A stretch of DNA of 64,000 bases from Stanieria sp964562685 (lineage in GTDB: Bacteria > Cyanobacteriota > Cyanobacteriia > Cyanobacteriales > Xenococcaceae): assembly GCA_964562685.1 (NCBI GenBank), contig CAZLUP010000001.1, positions 62,001-126,000 of the forward strand. The letters run 5' to 3'. Shown here piece by piece: positions 54,995 through 63,676 of the stretch. The notes under the pieces were generated by a model. It was given only the letters and a program-made list of their open reading frames with translations, did not search any database and was not told the origin of the DNA. Position numbers and translations under genes: made by a program. Every line of letters starts with the position of its first letter. The first letter of the stretch is position 1.

Positions 54995-55855
54995 TTAACG
55001 TACGAGAATAACTGATTTGATTGGTCGTTGAATTGGATTTCCTTCAGAATCTAATCTACCGTAAAAAGTTTTGCCACTATAAAAAAGAGAAGCCGAACTT
55101 CCTCCATCCAAATTGATAGCTTTTTCTACACCAAGACTAGCTAAGAAATCAGCTAATTGTTCTAAAGACATTCCAGAGTTACTTGGAGATTCTGGTTTTT
55201 GTGCTACCATTGCCAAAATAATATCTCCATTGTTGGTAATAGCGATCGCACTCCTAGCATTAGGTTGAGTAGTACCAATCGCATCACGGATTTTTTCGCC
55301 AGCTTGATAATCGGTAAAACCTTCTTCAAAAGCCGTATTTTGAGGTAAAATTTGAGGTCCTCCACCAATAGCATCAACTAAAATACAACCGCTAGGAATG
55401 CCATCCTTATGAAAAGTAATATCATAACGAAATTGATGAGAACAAATATAGCGACGAAATTCGGTTCGATTTAAAATCTTATCAAGATAAAGTTGTAAAT
55501 CAGGATTTTCAATTAATCTTTCATTGGTGCGAGGATCGGCGACTAATTTACCTTTACGAGTAATATAAGAAGTAGTTTTTTGATTTTTGGGATCGAAATA
55601 ACCACCATTAATAACGGCGATCGCTTTATGTTGAGTTGCAAAGGTTTCAATTGATTGAAGTTCGGGCGCGACTTCAGGATAAACTTTAAAAGTACTACCA
55701 TAAGGAATAGTGATCGTATGAACAATACTATTACCTTGTTCGCTAATATCGAAGCGTATTTGTGAAAACGAATTATTAATAGCTTGAGAATAAGAACTAG
55801 AAGCTAATAGGAATCCTAAACTAATTCCAATCAAATAAACAAATTTTTTGTTCAC
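54995..55855 (-). CDS. Phosphodiester glycosidase family (NAGPA-like) exported protein
   Basis: The 286-residue protein starts at a GTG at 55855 with AGGAG about ten bases upstream, and has a signal peptide (about 1-25). The conserved motifs of the phosphodiester glycosidase family are visible: AVINGGYFDPKNQK near 80-93, GPQILPQN and KAINLDGGSSASLFYSG near the C-terminus. Family members remove sugar-phosphate caps from glycans; the physiological substrate in cyanobacteria is unknown. It is divergent from the next gene with a 65-base gap. Confidence 0.88.
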   Translation of the reverse strand: MNKKFVYLIGISLGFLLASSSYSQAINNSFSQIRFDISEQGNSIVHTITIPYGSTFKVYPEVAPELQSIETFATQHKAIAVINGGYFDPKNQKTTSYITRKGKLVADPRTNERLIENPDLQLYLDKILNRTEFRRYICSHQFRYDITFHKDGIPSGCILVDAIGGGPQILPQNTAFEEGFTDYQAGEKIRDAIGTTQPNARSAIAITNNGDIILAMVAQKPESPSNSGMSLEQLADFLASLGVEKAINLDGGSSASLFYSGKTFYGRLDSEGNPIQRPIKSVILVR

Positions 55856-55920
55856 TACCTAGCTTCTCCTCTTCTCCAATAATTAGCTCTATTAAAACAA
55901 TTATTAGTTATTAGTCAATA

Positions 55921-56826
55921 ATGTCATTTTTTTTAGATCACTACTCTTGGAAAAATTTGCGTTGCGCTTACCAATTTTATCCATCTCAACGGCAAAATCC
56001 AGAAAATTTAGCTTTATTACTCATTCATCCCATTGGAGTTGGTTTATCAGGAGTGTTTTGGCAACGCTTCATTGCTGCTTGGCAATCAAAAGAACAATCC
56101 TATTCAATTTACAATCCTGATTTGTTAGGCTGTGGTAAAAGTGAAATGCCTCATTTAGCCTATTTTCCTGAAGATTGGGCAGCCCAACTCAAGTATTTTC
56201 TAGAAACAGTTGTCAAGCAACCTGTAGTTTTAGTCGTGCAAGGAGCATTATTTCCTGTAGCGTTGGAGTTAGTCAACGATCCTCCCCAACCGAATTATAT
56301 TAAAGGTTTGGTTCTATCTGGTCCTCCTGCTTGGCAAATTATGACCGAAGCTGGTAAACCTCTGCAACAAAAAATACTTTGGAATCTTTTGTTTGATTCT
56401 CCTGTCGGTAATCTTTTTTATCGTTATGCCCGTCGTCGTCAATTTTTGCAGTCTTTTTCGACTCGTCAATTGTTTGCCGAAGCAGAAGCAGTCGATCCTA
56501 ATTGGTTAGATTTTTTGGAAGCAGGGGCTAGTAATTTAGATAGTCGCTATGCTGTCTTTTCTTTTTTGGCTAGTTTTTGGCGCAGAGATTATACTAAACA
56601 GATTCAAAGCATTACTCAACCTACGTTAGTTGTTTTCGGAGATAAAGCTTCTAGTATCAGTCGTGAAGGTTTTGCTGAAACTCCAGAACAAAGATTAAAT
56701 TTGTACTTAAATAATTTACCATCGGGTCAAGGCAAAATTATTCCAGGAAGGAATGTTTTACCTTATGAATCAACTGCGGAATTTGTTACTGTAACCAGAG
56801 ATTTTGTGCGTCAGTTATCTATTTAA
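55921..56826 (+). CDS. Alpha/beta-hydrolase-fold protein lacking the nucleophile serine
   Basis: The 301-residue cytosolic protein has an alpha/beta hydrolase fold: LLLIHPIGVGLSGVFWQRF for the oxyanion region, YNPDLLGCGKSEMP, and TLVVFGDKASSI near the acid position. The elbow that normally reads GxSxG is VVQGALFPV (Val106-Gln-Gly-Ala109), so the serine is replaced by alanine and ordinary hydrolase activity is unlikely. It may be a binding or regulatory member, as in other hydrolase-fold families. It lies 57 bases upstream of purS on the same strand. Confidence 0.8.
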   Translation: MSFFLDHYSWKNLRCAYQFYPSQRQNPENLALLLIHPIGVGLSGVFWQRFIAAWQSKEQSYSIYNPDLLGCGKSEMPHLAYFPEDWAAQLKYFLETVVKQPVVLVVQGALFPVALELVNDPPQPNYIKGLVLSGPPAWQIMTEAGKPLQQKILWNLLFDSPVGNLFYRYARRRQFLQSFSTRQLFAEAEAVDPNWLDFLEAGASNLDSRYAVFSFLASFWRRDYTKQIQSITQPTLVVFGDKASSISREGFAETPEQRLNLYLNNLPSGQGKIIPGRNVLPYESTAEFVTVTRDFVRQLSI

Positions 56827-56883
56827 GGCAGTCTAGTTTTACAATCAAAAGGGTACTTGCTCGTAATCATCACTAAAAATTAG

Positions 56884-57150
56884 ATGGCTAATCAATATCA
56901 CGCTCGTATTTATGTTACTCTTCGCCCCTCCGTACTCGATCCAGCAGGTACAGCAGTCGCATCAGGATTGAAACAATTGGGATATGAAGGAGTTGAAGAT
57001 GTCAGAATTGGAAAGTATATCGAACTCAATTTGACTGCTAGTGATGAAGCACAAGCAAAAGTTCAATTAGATGAAATGTGCGATCGCTTGCTTGCCAATC
57101 CCGTGATTGAAAATTATTGTTTCGAGTTAACTCAATTAGCTACTGTTTAG
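56884..57150 (+). CDS. purS: Phosphoribosylformylglycinamidine synthase subunit PurS
   Basis: PurS is the small subunit of the three-part FGAM synthase (PurL-PurQ-PurS) in purine synthesis. It helps channel ammonia from PurQ to PurL. The 88-residue protein has the family pattern YHARIYVTLRPSVLDPAGTA and LGYEGVEDVRIGKYIEL. It precedes purQ by seven bases, so the two are cotranscribed. purL is not in the window. Confidence 0.96.
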   Translation: MANQYHARIYVTLRPSVLDPAGTAVASGLKQLGYEGVEDVRIGKYIELNLTASDEAQAKVQLDEMCDRLLANPVIENYCFELTQLATV

Positions 57151-57157
57151 GTAAAAA

Positions 57158-57856
57158 ATGAAAGTCGGTGTTATTGTCTTTCCAGGTTCAAATTGCGATC
57201 GCGATGTCGCTACGGTTACTGAAGGTTTATTTAATGTTCCCACTCGCATGATTTGGCACCAGGAAACGAATTTATCCGATCTAGATCTGATCGTGATACC
57301 TGGTGGTTTTAGTTATGGTGATTATCTGCGTTGTGGTGCGATCGCTCGTTTTTCTCCTGCCATCAAAAGTGTCATTGAACACGCCCAAGCAGGTAAATTG
57401 GTTTTGGGTATTTGTAATGGCTTTCAAATTTTAACTGAAGTAGGTTTATTACCAGGGGCATTAATTCGCAATCGTGACTTACATTTTATTTGCGATCGCG
57501 TTCCGATGAAAGTCGAACGAAATGATTTACCTTGGACTAGCAATTATACTTCAGGACAAGTGATTACTTTACCGATCGCTCATGGTGAAGGACGTTATTA
57601 TGCTGATAGTGATACGTTAAAAACTTTAGAAGATAACGGTCAAGTTTTATTTAGGTATTGTAGTGCGACAGGAGAAGTGAACCAACAAAGCAATCCTAAT
57701 GGTTCTCTAGACAACATTGCTGGCATTATCAATCAGCAAGGCAATGTGTTAGGAATGATGCCTCATCCAGAAAGGGCAGCCGATCCTGCGCTTGGCGTGA
57801 TCGATGGGAATGCTTTGTTTGAAGGGATTTTGACTCGTTTTGCTGTTAGCGTTTAA
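57158..57856 (+). CDS. purQ: Phosphoribosylformylglycinamidine synthase subunit PurQ
   Basis: PurQ is the class I glutamine amidotransferase subunit that releases ammonia from glutamine for FGAM synthase. The 232-residue protein has VIVFPGSNCDRD at the start, the nucleophile Cys86 in LGICNGFQIL, and the His-Glu pair in MMPHPERA. It is translated just after purS (7-base gap). Downstream is a palindromic repeat that separates it from the convergent pentapeptide-repeat gene. Confidence 0.97.
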   Translation: MKVGVIVFPGSNCDRDVATVTEGLFNVPTRMIWHQETNLSDLDLIVIPGGFSYGDYLRCGAIARFSPAIKSVIEHAQAGKLVLGICNGFQILTEVGLLPGALIRNRDLHFICDRVPMKVERNDLPWTSNYTSGQVITLPIAHGEGRYYADSDTLKTLEDNGQVLFRYCSATGEVNQQSNPNGSLDNIAGIINQQGNVLGMMPHPERAADPALGVIDGNALFEGILTRFAVSV

Positions 57857-57937
57857 CAATTATCAGTTACCAGTGACCAGTAGAGACGCGAAATTTCGCG
57901 TCTGTACATCAGTTACCAGTTAACAGTTATCAACTAA
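57857..57937. repeat. CAGTTA repeat flanking a 20-bp perfect palindrome
   Basis: AGACGCGAAATTTCGCGTCT at 57884-57903 is a perfect palindrome, extended by GTAG/GTAC-type ends, and is flanked on both sides by CAGTTACCAGT-type units (ATCAGTTACCAGT on the left, CATCAGTTACCAGTTAACAG on the right). The same units occur at 22325-22350 and 37345-37416. The palindrome type is a frequent dispersed element of cyanobacterial chromosomes. In RNA it would make a strong hairpin between the convergent purQ and pentapeptide genes. Confidence 0.75.
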
Positions 57938-59880
57938 AAATAAATTAATAAATTCAATCCTGGGATGGTTCGTGAGAGAGTCCATAACAATAAAATGATG
58001 TATAGTACTCCTAACGCCCACTGATACCATACTAAAGTCGCAACAATACCTGGTAAATCGCGATCGCGCAAGCGAATATCATTAAAACCAAATTTTAGTA
58101 AGTTATTTAAACTTAAATCGTAATAATTAAGCCAATTCCATCGTCTCTCCCATAAAATAGGTTCATAGCGATCGCGAAAAAAGGGAAATCTTGGTATAAC
58201 TGGTAAACGTCCCAACATTAACCGAAATTGTCGCATCGATCCATCTTCAACAAAATAAGTGAGGTCAAGTAGATTGTGATAGCGTCCTTGAGAATAAAGG
58301 CGAATTAGCAAAAGAGCAGGAATCGGTAATAAAATAATGCCTAAACAAGCTAAAGTTAACCAAGGTCGGTCGGTCGCTTGAAAAATTTCAATGATGCCAA
58401 ATAAAGTTAATGCCCAATAACTACTTACAATACAAATAGTTTCATAGCGGTTAGGTAAAATTGGTTTTGGTACACGACGACGATAGCGATCAACAAACCA
58501 AAATAATAAACTAAAATACGCGATCGCAATTAAACCAACGGCAAAAACTAAACTAAAATTTGTGCCATAATTCCCTAACAATAAAACCAAACTTAATCCC
58601 AACCAAGCCAAAATTTGACCAAACCAACTTAAACTAAAAATGGTTTGCCATCTAACTGAAATAATTTGATTAGCTAATTGTTTCAGTCTAAGTTTTTCTC
58701 TTTTGTACTCAAGTTGATTAGCGTCAGGTATTTGTTCTAATCTTCGAAAGTTTCTAATCAAATTCCGTAAAACAATCTCGTTACCTTCTAAAATTGGTAC
58801 GTTAATAATTTTCCCAATTTTTCCAGTTTCTCCAATTATTTTGGCAGCATCAGAGTCAAAACCCAAGGCAGCTACATTAATTTTTGTCTGAGGAGCAAAA
58901 ACTGCATTACTTAAATTAATTTGTTCTAAAATAATTGCTTCTTGTAGATCTATGTAATTTTGAAAAAACGTATCTCGAAAATCTACTATTCCTTCAAAAA
59001 TACTATTAATCATTAACAAAGGTTCTTGAAATCTACTTTTAATAAAAATAACTCTTTGTTTAAAATTACTCTTACTTAAATTAACTAATCCAGCAAATTC
59101 ACTATTACTAAAATCTAATAACTCTCCCAAACTTGCCGATTGAAAATTAAGTTTATTTTGAAAATAACTATGATTAAAGTTTGCCTGAGCTAAAAATTGC
59201 CCACCTACAAATTTTACTTTGCTGCCAAAATTACTATAACTAAAATCTGCTTCTTTCTGAAAACGAGTATTGCTAAAATCTATTTCGCGAACAAAAATAC
59301 TATCATGCCATTTAGACTCTTGCCTAAATATTGCTTCTGGAGCAATAATTTTTTGCAAACAAAAACTATTAGTAAAATCTACTGGAGCGGTAAATTCTGT
59401 TTGTTCAAATTTCAATCCACTTCTAATTACATTAACTGTCGGAATTTGTTCTCCTGGTTGAAGAGAGAGATGACTATATTCTTTAATAGTTTCTTGTTCT
59501 AAAGGATTTAATAAAGATGATAAAGCTTTTTCAGCTAAAGGAGTTGAAATACCTAAATCTTTAGCTAAAAATTTTCCCTTAATAATTGATTGACTAAAAT
59601 CTAAAACAATCGGTTTGTTGCTACGAATTAATTTAGTTTGGAGTTGCTGATAAAATTGTTGACTGAATTCTAGATTTTTATCATTTAAATCGATAATAAA
59701 ATTAGTTAAATCAATTGTATTGATTCCTTCTTTTTGAATTGGCTTTTCAATTCGAGCTTGTAGAGTTTCTAAGGTTAATAAAGTTTTAGTTTCAGCACAA
59801 GCAAAATTTTGGTCAAAATTACCCAATCCTATAATTTGCCACCAACAAAATATTACTAATAAAAATTTGATTATAGACAC
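57934..59880 (-). CDS. Pentapeptide-repeat membrane protein
   Basis: The 648-residue protein starts at a GTG at 59880 (no ATG nearby) with a signal sequence (about 1-28). An extracytoplasmic region (about 30-330) is rich in pentapeptide-type repeats with F or L every fifth residue (for example IDFSNTRFQKEADFSYSNF). The second half has about five membrane spans (two near 415-465, two near 485-535, one near 620-645) and a basic soluble segment between. The role is unknown. Pentapeptide beta-helices mediate protein contacts, and a membrane-spanning partner domain suggests a receptor or channel-like structural protein. Confidence 0.82.
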   Translation of the reverse strand: MSIIKFLLVIFCWWQIIGLGNFDQNFACAETKTLLTLETLQARIEKPIQKEGINTIDLTNFIIDLNDKNLEFSQQFYQQLQTKLIRSNKPIVLDFSQSIIKGKFLAKDLGISTPLAEKALSSLLNPLEQETIKEYSHLSLQPGEQIPTVNVIRSGLKFEQTEFTAPVDFTNSFCLQKIIAPEAIFRQESKWHDSIFVREIDFSNTRFQKEADFSYSNFGSKVKFVGGQFLAQANFNHSYFQNKLNFQSASLGELLDFSNSEFAGLVNLSKSNFKQRVIFIKSRFQEPLLMINSIFEGIVDFRDTFFQNYIDLQEAIILEQINLSNAVFAPQTKINVAALGFDSDAAKIIGETGKIGKIINVPILEGNEIVLRNLIRNFRRLEQIPDANQLEYKREKLRLKQLANQIISVRWQTIFSLSWFGQILAWLGLSLVLLLGNYGTNFSLVFAVGLIAIAYFSLLFWFVDRYRRRVPKPILPNRYETICIVSSYWALTLFGIIEIFQATDRPWLTLACLGIILLPIPALLLIRLYSQGRYHNLLDLTYFVEDGSMRQFRLMLGRLPVIPRFPFFRDRYEPILWERRWNWLNYYDLSLNNLLKFGFNDIRLRDRDLPGIVATLVWYQWALGVLYIILLLWTLSRTIPGLNLLIYF

Positions 59881-59974
59881 ATTTAAAGCAACTACAATTT
59901 TAATTCTTAAAATTTAAAATTTTATCCTAATTGTTGTGTATTTCAGTTATGTGCAGACACCGTCAGTAAGTATT

Positions 59975-59990
59975 GTACGGTAAACCGCAC
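59975..59990 (+). promoter_or_regulatory. K-box-like element upstream of groES
   Basis: GTACGGTAAACCGCAC differs at one base from the K-box consensus GTTCGG-NNAN-CCNNAC described for cyanobacterial groE promoters as a light- and heat-responsive, HrcA-independent element. It lies 40 bases before the CIRCE element and is well placed for that role. The consensus is recalled from the literature. Confidence 0.55.
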
Positions 59991-60029
59991 TAACCAAACA
60001 GTTGCCATCTCCTACCCTATTTAGCTAAA

Positions 60030-60056
60030 TTAGCACTCGGAAGGTGAGAGTGCTAA
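60030..60056 (+). promoter_or_regulatory. CIRCE operator (HrcA site) of groESL
   Basis: TTAGCACTC-N9-GAGTGCTAA is a perfect CIRCE inverted repeat 56 bases before the groES start. HrcA binds it to repress groESL at normal temperature. Confidence 0.97.
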
Positions 60057-60111
60057 ATTTTAAACAGGCTCTCTTCTCAAGCTTAAATCAATGTATCTGG
60101 AGGATTAGTTT

Positions 60112-60423
60112 ATGGCAGCTATTTCAATTAATGTTTCAACCGTTAAACCTTTAGGCGATCGCGTATTTGTGAAAGTCAGTGCTTCTGAAGAAAAAACCGC
60201 TGGTGGAATTCTTCTACCTGACACAGCTAAAGAAAAACCTCAAGTAGGTGAAGTAGTTGCTGTTGGTCCTGGCAAACGCAACGATGATGGCGGTAATATT
60301 CCTTTAGAAGTCAAAGTAGGCGATAAAGTTCTCTACTCCAAATATGCTGGAACTGATATCAAACTTGGTGGTGAAGATTACGTTCTCTTATCTGAAAAAG
60401 ATATTTTAGCAGCCGTTGCTTAG
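60112..60423 (+). CDS. groS: Co-chaperonin GroES
   Basis: GroES is the heptameric lid of the GroEL chaperonin. The 103-residue protein has VKPLGDRVFVKVSASEEKTA, the mobile loop GGILLPDTAKEKPQ and the roof hairpin region GKRNDDGG. GGAGGA lies seven bases before the ATG. It is the first gene of groES-groEL, controlled by CIRCE and probably a K-box-like site. Confidence 0.99.
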   Translation: MAAISINVSTVKPLGDRVFVKVSASEEKTAGGILLPDTAKEKPQVGEVVAVGPGKRNDDGGNIPLEVKVGDKVLYSKYAGTDIKLGGEDYVLLSEKDILAAVA

Positions 60424-60517
60424 TAGTCAAAGTTAGTGATAACTCACAAGCATCTGATCAACATTTAACTTATTTTCAAGCTCACAATATTAGTTTCAAG
60501 GAAGAAGAGATAAACCT

Positions 60518-62143
60518 ATGGCTAAATCAATTATCTACAACGACGAAGCACGCCGTGCCTTAGAACGAGGAATTGATATCCTAGCAGAATCCGTTGCTGT
60601 TACTCTTGGTCCCAAAGGACGTAACGTAGTATTAGAAAAGAAATTTGGCGCACCCCAAATCGTTAATGATGGGGTAACAATCGCCAAAGAAATCGAATTA
60701 GAAGATCATATAGAAAATACTGGAGTATCCTTAATTCGTCAAGCTGCTTCCAAAACTAATGATGTTGCAGGTGACGGTACTACCACTGCTACAGTTCTTG
60801 CTCATGCGATTGTTAAAGAAGGTTTACGCAACGTTGCTGCTGGTGCTAATCCTATCGCTCTCAAACGCGGAATTGATAAAGCTACAGAATATTTAGTCGA
60901 CAAAATTGCTCAACACGCCAAGCAAATTGAAGACTCCAAAGCGATCGCTCAAGTAGGTGCTATCTCTGCTGGTAACGATGAAGAAGTAGGCAGTATGATC
61001 GCTGAAGCGATGGACAAAGTAGGTAAAGAAGGCGTTATCTCCCTCGAAGAAGGTAAGTCCATGACTACCGAATTAGAAATTACCGAAGGGATGCGCTTTG
61101 ACAAAGGTTACACCTCTCCTTATTTTGTAACCGATACCGAACGCATGGAAGCAGTTCTCGATGATCCTTTCATCTTGATCACTGATAAGAAAATCACTTT
61201 AGTACAAGACTTAGTTCCAGTTCTAGAACAAGTAGCTCGTCAAGGCAAACCCTTGATGATCATCGCTGAAGACATCGAAAAAGAAGCTTTAGCTACTCTA
61301 GTTGTCAACCGTCTCCGTGGCGTACTTAATGTAGCAGCAGTAAAAGCTCCTGGTTTTGGCGATCGCCGTAAGCAAATGCTTGAAGATATCGCTGTTCTAA
61401 CTGGTGGTCAATTAATCTCTGAAGATGCTGGTTTGAAGCTAGAAAATACCAAAGTAGATATGCTTGGTAAGGCTCGTCGTATCACCATTACTAAAGACAA
61501 CACCACTATCGTTGCTGAAGGTAATGAACAAGCGGTTAAAGCTCGTTGCGAACAAATTCGCCGTCAAATCGACGAAACTGAATCTTCCTACGACAAAGAA
61601 AAACTTCAAGAACGTCTAGCTAAACTAGCTGGTGGTGTAGCTGTCGTCAAAGTAGGTGCTGCTACTGAAACCGAAATGAAAGACCGCAAACTTCGTTTAG
61701 AAGACGCGATTAACGCGACTAAAGCAGCCGTAGAAGAAGGTATTGTTCCTGGTGGTGGTACTACTTTAGCTCACCTCGCTCCTGAACTCGAAACTTGGGC
61801 TAATAACAACCTCTCTAACGAAGCTTTAACTGGTGCTTTAATTGTGGCTCGTGCTTTGACTGCACCTTTAAAAAGAATTGCTGAAAACGCTGGTCAAAAC
61901 GGTGCAGTAATTGCTGAAAGAGTTAAAGAAAAAGACTTCAACGTTGGTTTCAATGCTGCTAACAACGAATTTGTTGATATGTTTGAAGCAGGTATTGTTG
62001 ACCCAGCTAAAGTAACTCGTTCCGCTCTTCAAAATGCAGCTTCTATTGCAGGTATGGTCTTAACTACTGAATGTATCGTAGTTGACAAACCTGAAAAAGA
62101 AAAAGCTCCTGCTGCACCAGGTGGCGGTGACTTCGACTACTAA
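60518..62143 (+). CDS. groL1: Chaperonin GroEL1
   Basis: The 541-residue GroEL is the ATP-dependent folding chamber. It has the ATP site GDGTTTATVLA (about 86-96) and an intact apical and equatorial layout. The C-terminus is GGGDFDY rather than a GGM repeat, as usual for the cyanobacterial copy encoded with groES (GroEL1). It is 94 bases downstream of groES, and a strong terminator follows 32 bases after its stop. Confidence 0.99.
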   Translation: MAKSIIYNDEARRALERGIDILAESVAVTLGPKGRNVVLEKKFGAPQIVNDGVTIAKEIELEDHIENTGVSLIRQAASKTNDVAGDGTTTATVLAHAIVKEGLRNVAAGANPIALKRGIDKATEYLVDKIAQHAKQIEDSKAIAQVGAISAGNDEEVGSMIAEAMDKVGKEGVISLEEGKSMTTELEITEGMRFDKGYTSPYFVTDTERMEAVLDDPFILITDKKITLVQDLVPVLEQVARQGKPLMIIAEDIEKEALATLVVNRLRGVLNVAAVKAPGFGDRRKQMLEDIAVLTGGQLISEDAGLKLENTKVDMLGKARRITITKDNTTIVAEGNEQAVKARCEQIRRQIDETESSYDKEKLQERLAKLAGGVAVVKVGAATETEMKDRKLRLEDAINATKAAVEEGIVPGGGTTLAHLAPELETWANNNLSNEALTGALIVARALTAPLKRIAENAGQNGAVIAERVKEKDFNVGFNAANNEFVDMFEAGIVDPAKVTRSALQNAASIAGMVLTTECIVVDKPEKEKAPAAPGGGDFDY

Positions 62144-62175
62144 TTTTCCTTCTCCAAATTAGTAATTTAACTCTA

Positions 62176-62208
62176 AGCTGCTTTCTACTCGAAGGCAGCT
62201 ATTTTTTT
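62176..62208 (+). terminator. Rho-independent terminator after groEL1
   Basis: AGCTGCTTTC at 62176-62185 pairs over ten bases (one G-U) with GAAGGCAGCT at 62191-62200 around a TACTC loop, followed by ATTTTTTT. It lies 32 bases past the groEL1 stop, a textbook terminator. Confidence 0.92.
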
Positions 62209-62292
62209 GTTCTAATACTAAATCCGATTTAGTATCAAAAGGCGCTGTGGTTAGCCCCTATATTCAATTTGGAGGAAAGCTTGGTTTAGTTA

Positions 62293-62400
62293 TTAGTAAG
62301 GATAAACAGGAACTCCGTAAGCGTCTAAGTCAACTTGAGTTTGATTGGCGTTGTTGTAAACACCTTGATTAGTCACGTTACCGATTCCGAAAGTAGCACT
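62293..62400 (-). pseudogene. Coding-like C-terminal fragment of an unknown gene
   Basis: On the minus strand about 35 codons read ...TFGIGNVTNQGVYNNANQT and then VDLDAYGVPVYPY before a TAA at 62295-62293. The composition is protein-like, but the frame begins immediately after a TAA, and the only possible start is an in-frame GTG within it. It overlaps nothing and abuts the end of the ABC-2 permease gene. It could be the tail of a gene truncated by rearrangement, or a very short peptide. I do not recognise the family. Confidence 0.35.
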
Positions 62401-62404
62401 TTAT

Positions 62405-63562
62405 TTAATTAAGCTGAGAACGAAAGCGTTTAATACTAATAGTTAACAAAACCACTGCAAAGACTAACAGAGCAAATCCTTCGGTAGCTACCGGCGCAAG
62501 CGCATCAAGCCAATTTCCTTCTAAATCTACACCTTTGAGAATTAGACTACGATTAATTGCCACATAATGACGCAGAGGATCGAAGCAAGATAACCAGCGA
62601 AAGACTGAGGGCATACTTTCAATTGGCGCGATCGCACCAGAAAGTTGGATAATTGGTACATTAAAGAAAAAGGAAGTTAAAATTACTTGTTGCTGTGTAC
62701 GGGATAAGGTAGCCAGTAAAATACCAAGACCAATACAGACAAACACATAAAGTGCGGATAATAGTAAAAATAAGCCGAAATTTCCCCGAAATGGCAGATT
62801 AAAAACTAAACGAGCTAAACCAGAAGCTAACAGGACATCTCCCATTAACAAGATAAATAATGGCACAATTTTAGCGAGTAAAATTTCCCATTCCGCTGCG
62901 GGAGTCATTAATAATTGTTCGAGAGTACCAACATCTTTTTCACGAATTAAAGTTACTGAGGAAACTAACGAACCTGTCAAGGTTAAAACAATCCCAATTA
63001 CTCCAGGGACAAAAAACCAACTACTAATTAAACCAGGATTATAGAGAAATCTTACTTGTGGTTGTACTGGTGCAGGAGGACAATTAGCTTTTTGACACCG
63101 TAACTTTTGACTATATTGGCGGACAATTTGATTGATATACCCTTGGGCAATACCAGCCGTATTAGCATCTACACCATCAATAATTACTTGAACTTCAGCA
63201 GTTTGGTTGGAAGAAAGGTTGCGATTAAATTCTGGTGGAATGACTAAACCAACATCAATCTTGCCAGTACGAACTTGTTGATTTAGTGCTGCTTGATTTT
63301 TTGGGGCAGATTTGACTTGAAATATCTTATTTTCTGTTAAAGCAGAAACTAATTCCCGACTTTCTCGACTATTCGCATAATCTAACAAGCCTAAACTCAA
63401 TCCTTTAACATCGGGACTAAGTGCCGAACCAAAAATTAATAATTGAATAGTAGGCGGAAAAATTAAGAGAAAAATTAACTGTTTACTGCTAAAAATTTGA
63501 CGAATTTCTTTGAGTATTAAAGCCCAAAAACGACTTTCTACCAGGCGACGAAAAATTTTCAT
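62405..63562 (-). CDS. ABC-2 type transporter permease (YhhJ/YbhR-like)
   Basis: The 385-residue protein has one N-terminal membrane span (about 30-50), a long extracytoplasmic domain (about 52-185, with two Cys in RCQKANCPPAP) and five C-terminal spans, the layout of ABC2_membrane_3 permeases. The cytoplasmic loop LIREKDVGTLEQLLMTPAAE is the family signature. Such permeases export drugs, lipids or polysaccharides with a separate ATPase, which is absent here. The gene is alone, divergent from the next gene with a 114-base gap. Confidence 0.9.
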   Translation of the reverse strand: MKIFRRLVESRFWALILKEIRQIFSSKQLIFLLIFPPTIQLLIFGSALSPDVKGLSLGLLDYANSRESRELVSALTENKIFQVKSAPKNQAALNQQVRTGKIDVGLVIPPEFNRNLSSNQTAEVQVIIDGVDANTAGIAQGYINQIVRQYSQKLRCQKANCPPAPVQPQVRFLYNPGLISSWFFVPGVIGIVLTLTGSLVSSVTLIREKDVGTLEQLLMTPAAEWEILLAKIVPLFILLMGDVLLASGLARLVFNLPFRGNFGLFLLLSALYVFVCIGLGILLATLSRTQQQVILTSFFFNVPIIQLSGAIAPIESMPSVFRWLSCFDPLRHYVAINRSLILKGVDLEGNWLDALAPVATEGFALLVFAVVLLTISIKRFRSQLN

Positions 63563-63676
63563 AACAATGTTGTTAACAAAGATTATATTAAGAATTGAAT
63601 CGATTTTGACTCGTTTTAGTTGATTAACAGTTAGTTAAAAAGTAGAAGCCCAAATTTTCTGCTGAGAAATTCGAGC

